From the NCBI GenBank assembly GCA_016793095.1, contig JAEUJQ010000050.1:124001-188000 (forward strand): 64,000 nt of DNA, written 5' to 3'. The notes beneath the pieces are model-generated. The model searched no databases, had not been told where the DNA came from, and saw only the letters and a list, made by a program, of their open reading frames with translations. The stretch comes from Myxococcaceae bacterium (lineage in GTDB: Bacteria > Myxococcota > Myxococcia > Myxococcales > Myxococcaceae). Position 1 is the stretch's first letter; every line of letters starts with the position of its first letter. The translations under genes and the position numbers were made by a program. This document shows positions 51,177-59,602 of this stretch, one piece after another.

Positions 51177-53431
51177 TCGACGTTCACCTGGTCGGGGCGG
51201 AAGGGATGGCCGTTGGGCACGGCCGACTGCGACTTGTGGCACGCGACGCTCGAGCACGTGTGCTGCGACTGTGAGTAGGTGGCCCCGGCCAGGGTGAAGC
51301 TGCGCCCGGCAGAGGTGACGGGGTTCGCCGTGTCGAAGGCGACATCGGGCAGCCCGTTGACGTGCGCGAAGTAGCCCGTGATGGGCACAGGGCCGTAGGC
51401 CGAGAGGCCCGCGACGCGGGTGGTGCTGTTCGCCGCGGTCACCGTGTCGCGATGGCAGACGCGGCACGAGAGCGGCGCGTCGTTGTGGTTGAAGGCATGC
51501 CCGCTCTCGAGCCCGGTGGGGCCGAGGAACGAGTGGCTCTGCCCGACACCGGCGTGGGTGGTGGGCTCGGCGGTGCGCACCGGGTAGTCGTGGCAAGCGC
51601 CGCAGCCAGTCCCGGCGCTGCCCCAGACGACGGGCCGCAGCGTGCGCGCGACGTCGACGGCGTAGGCGGGGTAGCTGACGGGGTAGCCCGCGAACGTGAA
51701 GTCGAGCCCCGGGCGCGGCACCGGGTTGGGCGTGGTGATGGCGGCGCCCGAGTGACAGTACGTCGTGCAGGTGCCGAGCGTGTACGGCAGGCCCGCGTCG
51801 TCGCTGAAGACGCTCGGGCCGGGCGTGTAGGCGGCAAGCGGTGAGCGCGCCTTGAGGGAGCCGGGCGGCGCGGTCGGCGAGTAGAGCTCGACCTCGGCCC
51901 GACCGCCGTTCAGGTGCCGCGCCGGGTCCATCGGGTGACACTGGCCGCAGCCGAACGCGTAGCCCGTCGTGCTGCCCGTCGACGCAGCGGTGGAGAGGTT
52001 GCCGTAGAGGCGGGAGCCGAGCAGGCCCGTGTGGACGAGGTGCGTGCCGGTGGCGGGGGGCAGCCCGTGGCAACTGCCGCAGGCGACCTGGGCCTCGACG
52101 AGGCCGTTGATGTGGAGCGACGGGTCGAGGAAGCCGCCGTCGGGCGCGATGACGGCGCCGTGGCAGGTGCTGCACTGCGGGTTGTTCGGGTGCGTGCCGC
52201 CTGGCGGGCGTCCATGGCAGGTGCCGCACGCCGCCTGCGAGCCGTTCACGACGTTCCACATGGGCGTCGTGTTGGTGCCCGCGCCAGCGTCGAGCGTCTG
52301 CCCGTGGCAGTAGGTGGAGCAGCGGGCCCCGTCCCACGTCGGCTGGGCTCCGCGCGCCTGCGCCGAGGCGCCGAAGTTCACCTCGGCTGGGAGCAGGCCC
52401 AGGTGTCCCGGGTCATCGGCGCGGGTCGGAACGGTGTGGCAATCGTCGCAGGTGACCTCGGCGTGCCAGGCAGACGGGCCGAGGTGCGAGCGGTGCGCCC
52501 CGACGCCGCGCGCGCTCGTCGAGGTGTTGCCGGTGGTGTCGCGGGGCGGAGCGGGTGAGGTGGTGTCGCCGTGGCACGTCTTGCAGTCGACGGTGAGGTC
52601 GAGCTGGCCATCGATGTGGCGGTCGCCCTGGGTGAAGAAGATGTCGATGTGGCAGGTGTTGCAGAGGTACGGCGTCGCGCTCGGGTGCGGCGGCGGCGGC
52701 GGGTTCCCGTGGCAGCGCCCGCAGGTGATGGTGGGCCCGGTGGCCCAGTCGGGGTCGAGCAGCGTGCCGCCGGTCAAGGTGACGCCGTGGCAGTACGTGT
52801 TGCACGTGTTGCCGTTGAACTGCGAGGTGACGTTGCCTGCATTCGGCACCGCGCCGAAGGTGAGCTCTGCCGGCGGCGCGTCGAGATGTCCCGGTTCCTC
52901 GATGGTGGCGGGCACGCGATGGCAGTCGGTGCACTGAACGTTGCGGTGCCAGCTCTTGACGGCGAGGTGCTCCTGGTGCGCGCCGACCGTGCGAGACGCG
53001 CGCGCTGTGCCTCCCTGGGTGTCTCGCGGAGGGGCCGCGTTCGCCAGGCTGCCGTGGCAGCTCGTGCAGGTGAGCGTGACGACGCCTCCGTCTTCGAGGC
53101 CCCCATCCACCTCCCCAGCGTCGAGGGGGCTGCCACCGTCATCGCCGAGGCCGCCGTCCGAGAGGCCCGCGTCGAAGCCGGCGTCAGCGCCCGCGCCCGC
53201 GTCGAGGACGCCGCCGTCATCAGGGCCAGCATCAGGGACGCCAGCATCGACGTTCAGTCCCCCGTCGAAGAAGCCTGCGTCACCGTGTGGAGACACTCCC
53301 CCATCGACCTCGGCGGCGTCAGGCGCGCCCGCGTCGTGGCCTCCCACCATCACCCCCGCGCAGTCGCAGCCGGCCAGCGCCAGGCACACCAGCGCGACCT
53401 TCACTGCAGTTGCGCGACTCACTCCGCTCAT
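51152..53431 (-). CDS. 17-heme lipoprotein cytochrome of the CxxxxCH/CXXCH type
   Basis: The 759-residue lipoprotein (LALAGC) starts with an Asp/Ala/Gly-rich linker of about 95 residues (DAGAPDAAEVDGG), then thirteen CXXCH, three CX3CH (CNTYCH, CSTYCH, CTTYCH) and one CX4CH (CSSVACH) sites. The GAHxxHL and CHxVPA blocks match the 15-heme protein at 12.8-14.3 kb. The acidic linker may bind calcium or hold the heme domain away from the membrane. AGAGGG precedes the ATG. No inner-membrane electron donor is encoded beside it. Confidence 0.92.
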   Translation of the reverse strand: MSGVSRATAVKVALVCLALAGCDCAGVMVGGHDAGAPDAAEVDGGVSPHGDAGFFDGGLNVDAGVPDAGPDDGGVLDAGAGADAGFDAGLSDGGLGDDGGSPLDAGEVDGGLEDGGVVTLTCTSCHGSLANAAPPRDTQGGTARASRTVGAHQEHLAVKSWHRNVQCTDCHRVPATIEEPGHLDAPPAELTFGAVPNAGNVTSQFNGNTCNTYCHGVTLTGGTLLDPDWATGPTITCGRCHGNPPPPPHPSATPYLCNTCHIDIFFTQGDRHIDGQLDLTVDCKTCHGDTTSPAPPRDTTGNTSTSARGVGAHRSHLGPSAWHAEVTCDDCHTVPTRADDPGHLGLLPAEVNFGASAQARGAQPTWDGARCSTYCHGQTLDAGAGTNTTPMWNVVNGSQAACGTCHGRPPGGTHPNNPQCSTCHGAVIAPDGGFLDPSLHINGLVEAQVACGSCHGLPPATGTHLVHTGLLGSRLYGNLSTAASTGSTTGYAFGCGQCHPMDPARHLNGGRAEVELYSPTAPPGSLKARSPLAAYTPGPSVFSDDAGLPYTLGTCTTYCHSGAAITTPNPVPRPGLDFTFAGYPVSYPAYAVDVARTLRPVVWGSAGTGCGACHDYPVRTAEPTTHAGVGQSHSFLGPTGLESGHAFNHNDAPLSCRVCHRDTVTAANSTTRVAGLSAYGPVPITGYFAHVNGLPDVAFDTANPVTSAGRSFTLAGATYSQSQHTCSSVACHKSQSAVPNGHPFRPDQVNVECNVCHQY

Positions 53432-53544
53432 GGAGCCCTCTTGGCGTATCAGACCCGCTGACAGCCCTGGCGGCCACCTGAGAGACGCGCGATTTGTGGC
53501 GGGCGTGGGCGGATGCGGGCGTATGTGGTTTCCGGGAGGAATCG

Positions 53545-54351
53545 ATGAGCGCACTCGTACTCGCGCTGGCGCTCGTGGCGGCGCCGAAGCTGGCGCTGCC
53601 AGGATTCTCTGGAGTGCTGGCGCCCAACGAGGCGCAGCTCTACGAGAACGTGGTCGCCAACGAGCTCTCGCGCGGCGGCCTCGAGGTGTTGACGAGCCGC
53701 GACGTCGTGACGCTCATCGGCCTCGAGCGGCAGAGGCAGCTCATGGGTTGCACCGGGTCGACCTGCCTCACCGGGCTCATCGGCGCGTTGGGGGCTGACG
53801 GCGTGGTGCTGGGGGACGTCGGTCGCCTCGACGGCGGCTACGTCGTGCAGTTCGAGGTGCGCGCCTCGCAGCACGCGCAGGTGCTGGCGCTCTTCAGCGG
53901 GCGCGCGAAGGACGCTTCGGAGCTCCTCACGGTCCTCGAAGGCGCCGCCATCGACCTGCAGAACCAGCTCGCCCTGAAGTGGAGCCGCCGGGACCTGAAG
54001 CGCGCTGCGCCGGTGCAGGGGGCGCCCGACCGCCGGTGGGTGTCGGCTGTCGTCGGCGGGGTCGGCCTCGCGTCGCTGGCGGCGGGCATCGCCCTCAACC
54101 TGCAGGCGGACGCGACGCTGAAGCAGCTCCAGGGAACGGGGCCATCGGAGTCGCTCGCGACGCTGGTGAAGCTGCGCGACTCGGGGAAGACCTCGGAGGC
54201 GATGGGCTACACCTTCCTCGCCATCGGTGGCGCGGCGCTGGCCACGTCAGTGGTGCTCTTCTTCGCCCTCGCGCCCGACGCGCCTGCGACGGTGACCGTG
54301 ACACCGCTGCCGGGTGGCGCCGCGCTCTCGTTCGCAGGCGTGTGGCCATGA
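53545..54351 (+). CDS. Secreted or membrane-tailed hypothetical protein
   Basis: This 268-residue protein has a short leader (MSALVLALALVAA), an alpha/beta domain (NELSRGGLEVLTSRDVVTLI, then a CTGSTC pair and GADGVVLGDVGRLDGGYVV) and two membrane helices near 163-182 and 218-243. The first domain recalls outer-membrane-lipoprotein folds that pair with CsgG/TolB-like proteins, but the match is not firm. GGGAGG before the ATG fixes the start. It diverges from the 17-heme gene. Confidence 0.65.
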   Translation: MSALVLALALVAAPKLALPGFSGVLAPNEAQLYENVVANELSRGGLEVLTSRDVVTLIGLERQRQLMGCTGSTCLTGLIGALGADGVVLGDVGRLDGGYVVQFEVRASQHAQVLALFSGRAKDASELLTVLEGAAIDLQNQLALKWSRRDLKRAAPVQGAPDRRWVSAVVGGVGLASLAAGIALNLQADATLKQLQGTGPSESLATLVKLRDSGKTSEAMGYTFLAIGGAALATSVVLFFALAPDAPATVTVTPLPGGAALSFAGVWP

Positions 54352-54724
54352 AGCGCCTCGGTTGTCTCGTCCTTCGCCGCGTCGAACGTCGTCGCCCTCG
54401 ACGGCGCTGCCGGCGACGATGAGCGTCGCCGCTCCTGCGTGCCGCCCGAGCGCCCCTCGACGCCGGGCAACCGCGCGTCTCTTTGCGGAGGGAGCTTCGG
54501 GGTGCCGGGGCGGTGGACTGACACAGGTGTGTCGACACACCTGCGGTGTGTCACCGCAGCCAGGCTGCGCAACTCATCGACATCTCACTGGCCGACCTGT
54601 TGGCCGTCGACGTGGCACATGGCGTGCCTGACGCGTGGTCCGCTCGACGCTGAACGGGCCATCGCGAGCACGCCACTTCACTCTGCCCGCTGACGACGCG
54701 CCCGATGAGCGCGCAGGGGGACGT
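54352..54724. other. Intergenic stretch with possible gene remnant
   Basis: An ATG at 54348 opens a 24-codon lipoprotein-like start (MKRLGCLVL) that turns into an Arg-rich string. The next frame reads SNVVALDGAAGDDERR, CVPPERPSTPGN and LCGGSFGVPG, which resembles the Cys-rich lipoproteins of the region. A decayed or frameshifted small gene is possible but weakly supported. A -24/-12 promoter candidate lies at 54613. Confidence 0.3.
54613..54627 (+). promoter_or_regulatory. Candidate sigma-54 promoter (-24/-12)
   Basis: TGGCACATGGCGTGC has a complete TGGCAC -24 element and a GTGC -12 element (consensus TTGC) with ten bases between GG and GC. It lies 98 bases before the GTG of the MauG-like lipoprotein gene. 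The mismatch at -12 makes it weaker than the site at 36144. Confidence 0.35.
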
Positions 54725-56159
54725 GTGTTCTCGAGAGGTCTCGCAGTGGTGGTTGTCGCGCTCGCAGCGTGTGGGGCGCCCTCGCAGCCCGATGGTGGAG
54801 CCGGTGGCGGCGTGGCGGGCGGTGGCAGCGCAGGAGGCAGCCCGGCAGGCGGAGCTGGCGGTGGCTCCGCGGGCGGGAGCGTGGAGCGTGGGGGGCGGCT
54901 CTGCCGACGCGGGCAGCGGCGAGCTCACGCCTGCCGAGCTGGTGATGGCGCGAGCGTTCTCTCCGCTGCCGGCCGTCCCCGCCGACCCGACGAACGCGTA
55001 TGCCGACAACGCAGCGGCGGCGGTGCTCGGGCAGCGGCTGTACTTCGACAAGTCGTACAGCGGGCCGCTCTCGGTCGGCGACGACGGCATGAACGGTGGC
55101 CTGGGCGCCGTCGGTGAGCGCGGGAAGGTGTCGTGCTTCTCCTGCCACTCCTCGCCCTCCGGCGACGACAACCGCTCGCGGCCCAACAACGTGTCCCTGG
55201 GCACGGGCTTCGGCACGCGCAACGCGCTGCCGGTGGTGAACGCGAGCTTCTACACGTGGACGAACTGGGGCGGTCGCTTCGACACCCAGTGGTCGCTGCC
55301 CCTCGCGGTGGCCGAGAACCCGGTGACGATGAACGGCACCCGGCTCGCCGTCGCGCACCTGCTGTGGAACAAGTACCGCGCTGACTACGACGCCATCTTC
55401 CCCACGCCGCTCGACCCGGCGCTCGACCCCGCTGCACCGGACGCCGCGCGCTTCCCGCTCACCGGCAAACCAGCCGCCGCCGGCGCCGACGCGGGCGTGT
55501 GGGAGGCGATGACGGCGAGCGACCGCACCGTCATCAACCGCATCTACGCCAACTACGGCAAGGCCATTGGCGCCTACATGCGCAAGCTGGTGAGCCGGAA
55601 CGCACCCTTCGACCGCTTCGTCGCAGGCGACGCGGCCGCCATCAGCGTGAGCGCACAACGAGGTTTCCGGGTGTTCCTCGAGAAGGGCCGCTGCGCGACC
55701 TGCCACGCGGGACCCTTCTTCTCGGACAACCAGTTCCACGCGCTGGGCGTTCCCCAGACCGGCCCGCGGGTGCCGGCGACGGACAACGGCCGCTTCGCCG
55801 ACGTGCCGGGCCTGCTCTCGAGCCCCTTCAACAGCGCAGGCGCCTTCAGTGACGACGCGGGCGTCGGCAAGCTCAGCGGGCTCGCGCAGACTCCGGCGAT
55901 GACGGCGCAGTTCCGCACGCCGACGCTGCGCGGGCTGTCGAACAGCGCGCCGTACATGCACTCGGGGCAGCTCGCGACGCTCGAGGCGGTGGTGGACTTC
56001 TATGACGTCGGCGGCGGCGCGCTCGACGCCGGCGTGAAGGACCCGCTGATCCAGGTGCTCAACCTCACCCCAGCCGAGAAGGCCGACCTCGTCGCCTTCC
56101 TGCGCACGCTCGACGGCGCGCCGGTGGACCCGGCGCTCAACCTCGACACGTCTCGCTGA
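54725..56159 (+). pseudogene. MauG/CcpA-type diheme cytochrome c peroxidase lipoprotein, frameshifted by one base
   Basis: The leader (GTG start, lipobox ALAACG, AGGGGGA site upstream) and a Gly/Ser linker lie in one frame; the mature enzyme lies in the next. That part has CFSCH, then NVSLGTGFGTRNALP, CATCHAGPFFSDNQFH and TPTLRGLSNSAPYMHSG, the two heme sites and end motif of the bacterial cytochrome c peroxidase/MauG family, which reduces peroxide or oxidises protein side chains. The span of 1435 bases is one over a multiple of three. The break lies at a run of six G (54890-54895); five would join the frames. An ATG at 54705 in the enzyme frame gives no leader. Confidence 0.77.
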
Positions 56160-56173
56160 CTGGGGGAGCGCAC

Positions 56174-57355
56174 ATGCTCAGAGGCACTCTCCTTCTCCTC
56201 CTCGCGTTGCTCCCGGCAGCGTCCTGTGGCGGCGGGGCCGAGTCGAACCCGGGCGCTGGTGGTGGCTCTGCGACGTCAGCGGCGGGGGCTGGCAGCAGCG
56301 CGTGGAAAGTGGCGCTCGTCGGCACCTACGAGCGCGGCCTCCGCGTCGAGAACAACGTCGCCATCTCCAGCGAAGGCGCAGGCGTCGAGTTCAAGGCCGA
56401 CGGCACCTACCGGGTGAAGACCGGCACTTCCTGGAGCTCGGCCGCGGGCTCCTGGAGCGTCGGCAGCACGTCCATCACCTTCACGGGAGGCGCCGCCTCC
56501 GGGGCGAGCGTCGCCCTGTCGGACGTCGGCGAGGGCTGCCGGGTACTCACCTTCAAGGGGGTCACGCTCTTCCGGGACGACGTCGTCACGAGCTGCTCGA
56601 AGAAGCCGGCGAGCCTGTCGTCCGCTGAGTGTCGCCTCGTCGGCACCTGGTCACGCTCGACCGATGACGGCGCCATCTCGACCGACGAATCCGTCACGCT
56701 CGAGAAGGACCGGTTCTTCCTCCACGAGAGCGGTCGCACGTGGTGCACGAGCAACGGCACCACGACGAAGTGCCTGCGCAACTCGAGCCGGCCGGCGGTC
56801 GGCACGTGGAAGGTGTCCTCCGGGAAGGTGACCGGCGCACCTGACATCACGGGTTGGAGCTTCGAGCCCGGCGATGGCAGCTGTGGCAGTGATGGTGGCA
56901 GGGCTGGCGGCGCGGCAGGCGCCGGGGGCGGCGCGAGCTCGACGCTGTGTGCCGCGTGCTCTGGCGCGAACTCCTGTGGCGCGGGAGAGCGCTGCGGCAA
57001 GCGCCGGTGCGACGCGGTGGCGGGGTGCTTCGCCACCTCGGGCGGTTCGTGCGCCGAGATCGACGGGCTGAGCTGTCCTGACGTTGCCATCTACGGAGCC
57101 TGCACCGCCGCGAGTCAGTGCGCGGCGAGCGCGGACTGCGTCGGCTTCGACTCCCGGCCGGCGCGGTGCTTTCAGACCTGCGCGACCTCGGCCGACTGCG
57201 TGCAGCCAGCCTCGGCAGGGTCGGCCACGATGTCGTGCAACGCCTCACGCAGCGGCGAGCGGTTCTGCTTCGTCACCTGCTCGGGCCCCGGGACGTGCCC
57301 TTCGTCGATGACGTGCCGCGCGTGGAGCAGCGGGAACTTCGGCTACTGCGACTGA
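56174..57355 (+). CDS. Cys-rich lipoprotein, hypothetical
   Basis: The 393-residue protein has lipobox LLPAASC, a Gly/Ser linker, two related beta domains of about 110 residues (VGTYERGLRV, VGTWSRSTDDGA, each with a WSV/WKVSSG turn), a second linker and a C-terminal module with about sixteen cysteines (CAACSGANSC, CGKRRCDAVAGC). It starts 15 bases after the peroxidase-like gene, so the two form an operon. The beta domains resemble lipocalin-like lipoprotein folds. The function is unknown. Confidence 0.8.
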   Translation: MLRGTLLLLLALLPAASCGGGAESNPGAGGGSATSAAGAGSSAWKVALVGTYERGLRVENNVAISSEGAGVEFKADGTYRVKTGTSWSSAAGSWSVGSTSITFTGGAASGASVALSDVGEGCRVLTFKGVTLFRDDVVTSCSKKPASLSSAECRLVGTWSRSTDDGAISTDESVTLEKDRFFLHESGRTWCTSNGTTTKCLRNSSRPAVGTWKVSSGKVTGAPDITGWSFEPGDGSCGSDGGRAGGAAGAGGGASSTLCAACSGANSCGAGERCGKRRCDAVAGCFATSGGSCAEIDGLSCPDVAIYGACTAASQCAASADCVGFDSRPARCFQTCATSADCVQPASAGSATMSCNASRSGERFCFVTCSGPGTCPSSMTCRAWSSGNFGYCD

Positions 57356-57381
57356 CGAGGACGTGGACGAGCGCTCGCGCG

Positions 57382-58872
57382 TCACAGCGGGTAGCGCAGG
57401 GTCGCGCCCAGCACCGTCACCAGCACGAGCACCAGCGGCGCCAGCACGAGGAAGACGAGGAACGTGTAGCCCATCACGTCGCGGGCCTTGAGGCCGAAGA
57501 GGCCCAGCACGGGTAGCATCCAGAACGGCTGCAGCAGGTTCGCGAGCGCCTCCCCGAGGTCGTAGACGGCCACCATCCACCCGAGGTGCACCTTGAGGTC
57601 GTGCGCGGCCTGCATGACGTATGGCGCCTCGATGACCCACTTCGAGCCGCCGCTCGGCACGAAGATGCCCAGCACCGCCGAGTACACGGCGATGACGGCG
57701 GGGAAGGACTGCGGCGTCGAGATGCTGACGAACCACGCCGCGATGTGCTCGTTGAGCTGTGTCTTGACGATGAGCGCGGCGATGCCGGCGTAGAGGGGGA
57801 ACTGCAGCAGCACGCCCCACACGCCCGGCGTGGCCTCCCTCACCGCGCGCATGAGGCGAGCGGGCGTCCCGTGCAGCGCCACGCCGGCGGTGAGGAAGAG
57901 CAGGTTCAGCGTGTTGAGGTTGAGCGCCGTGAGGGGCTCGGCCGCCTTCGCGAAGGTGGAGACGAGGAACGCGCCGGCGAGCGCCACGAAGGCGACGCTC
58001 AGGTACGGCCGGTGCTCGAGCCACTCCCCGGGAGTGTTTCGCGAGGCCGGCGGCTCCACGTCGAGCGGCGAGGCGCCGAGGTCGACGCCGAGGTCCTTCG
58101 CGCTCTTCGCCTTCGCCGCCGACGGGGCCGCGAAGAACATGAGGGTGGTGATGACGACGACCTCCACCACCACCGACACGAGGCTCTGCCAGAGGAAGAT
58201 GGTGTGCGTCAGCGGGATGAGGCCGTCGGCCACCTGTCCGTTGCCCGCGACGATGGCGCGAATCGCCGGCTGGAGCGCGGAGGGCGTCGCCATCTGCAGC
58301 GCCGCCGAGCCCGACAGGCCCTGCGCCCAGATGCTGCCGAGACCGAGGAACGCGCTCGCGCAGAGGGCGCGGTAGTCCACCCGCTCCATGCGGCGGGCCA
58401 CCTCGCGCGCCAGCATCGCCGAGAAGATGAGCGAGAAGCCCCAGTTGAGCCACGAGGAGGCCATCGCGAAGAACGTCACCCACGCCACGGCCGCGCGCGG
58501 CGTCTTCGGCACCGAGGCCAGCGCCGCGATGAGGCGGTACACCGGGCGCGTCGTCGCCAGCACGTAGCCGGTGATGATGACGAGGGCCATCTGCAGCGTG
58601 AACGGCAACAACTCCCAGAAGCCGCCGCCCCACAGTTGCACCACCTCGAGGGCCGCGTCGCCCGCGCTCTTCTTCCCCGTCAGCGCGAAGAAGGCGGCCA
58701 CCACGACGAGCACCGTCGCCACGAGGGCGAAGACGAAGGCGTCGGGAATCCACCGCTCGGCCCACGCGGTGAAGCGCGCGGCGAGGCGGGCGAGGCGCCC
58801 GTCGTCTTCAGGGAGCGACGGCGTGGGAGCTGACGCGCTCCTCAGGGAGCCCGGGAGGTCGGCCGACGACAT
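57382..58872 (-). CDS. atoE: AtoE-type short-chain fatty acid transporter
   Basis: This 496-residue membrane protein has about twelve helices and matches the AtoE family along its length: FTAWAERWIPDAFVFA at the start, FTLQMALVIITGYVLA, SWLNWGFSLIFSA and FVPSGGSKWVIEAPY. AtoE imports short-chain fatty acids such as butyrate. No acetoacetate pathway genes are adjacent. The gene converges with the Cys-rich lipoprotein. Confidence 0.92.
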   Translation of the reverse strand: MSSADLPGSLRSASAPTPSLPEDDGRLARLAARFTAWAERWIPDAFVFALVATVLVVVAAFFALTGKKSAGDAALEVVQLWGGGFWELLPFTLQMALVIITGYVLATTRPVYRLIAALASVPKTPRAAVAWVTFFAMASSWLNWGFSLIFSAMLAREVARRMERVDYRALCASAFLGLGSIWAQGLSGSAALQMATPSALQPAIRAIVAGNGQVADGLIPLTHTIFLWQSLVSVVVEVVVITTLMFFAAPSAAKAKSAKDLGVDLGASPLDVEPPASRNTPGEWLEHRPYLSVAFVALAGAFLVSTFAKAAEPLTALNLNTLNLLFLTAGVALHGTPARLMRAVREATPGVWGVLLQFPLYAGIAALIVKTQLNEHIAAWFVSISTPQSFPAVIAVYSAVLGIFVPSGGSKWVIEAPYVMQAAHDLKVHLGWMVAVYDLGEALANLLQPFWMLPVLGLFGLKARDVMGYTFLVFLVLAPLVLVLVTVLGATLRYPL

Positions 58873-58918
58873 GCCGCCCTTCTCGCAGCATCGTCAGCGC
58901 GTGGCGAGCAGCATGCCG

Positions 58919-59473
58919 TCAGGGGTTGAGCCACTGGGTGAGCCAGGTGGCGCCCACCAGTCGGAAGGAGGCGCGGCGGGCCGGCGGCCCATCGACGAAC
59001 CAGTCAACCTCGGTGACGTGGAGCGAGACGACGGCGAACGTGGGGGGCGGCTCCTCGGGCGAGACCCGCGGCTCGACCTCGACGAGCGGGTGGCCGGGCG
59101 CGGGCATGACGAAGGCCGCGCGCTCCGCCTCGGGCATGGTGGCCCAGGCTGACGCGCGCACGGTGCTCCACGGAGGGTCGGCGAAGACGGCGTGCACGCG
59201 CCCGCGGCCGGTGAGGCGGAACTGCTGGCCGGTGGCGTCGAAGGGGACGAGGAGCGCGAGGTGCGGCAGCCCGACGTCGAGGTGCTCGGCGGTGCGAGCG
59301 CGGGTGTCGGCGCAGAACCACGGCGTGCCGTCACCCAGCACCCCGCGGAAGGTGACGGTGTGGAGCCACGGCACGCCGTCGCCCGAGACAGTGGCGGCGT
59401 GGGCGCGCAGCTGTGGCCGGTCCTGCGCCATCGCGCGCTCGAACGGCCCGAGCCAGGGTGGAGCCGGCGTCAC
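58919..59473 (-). CDS. Pyridoxamine 5'-phosphate oxidase-family flavoprotein
   Basis: The 184-residue protein begins with PPWLGPFERAMAQDRPQLR and has HTVTFRGV and WFCADTRARTAEHL in FMN-binding positions, with a C-terminal WLTQWLNP end, as in the Alr4036-type PNPOx-like group. Such proteins bind FMN and often act on unknown substrates. The GTG at 59473 matches the family start; the longer frame to 59557 adds an unrelated lead. Confidence 0.85.
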   Translation of the reverse strand: MTPAPPWLGPFERAMAQDRPQLRAHAATVSGDGVPWLHTVTFRGVLGDGTPWFCADTRARTAEHLDVGLPHLALLVPFDATGQQFRLTGRGRVHAVFADPPWSTVRASAWATMPEAERAAFVMPAPGHPLVEVEPRVSPEEPPPTFAVVSLHVTEVDWFVDGPPARRASFRLVGATWLTQWLNP

Positions 59474-59602
59474 GCTCGACAGTGTACGCGCGCCATCGGC
59501 CTGCCGAGGAGTCGAAGAGCCGACGCACGGACTCGAGTGCGTCGGCCCCTGGGACACCCTGACGAGCGCGCGAGGAACCTGCGCACCCGCGTCGCAGTCA
59601 CC

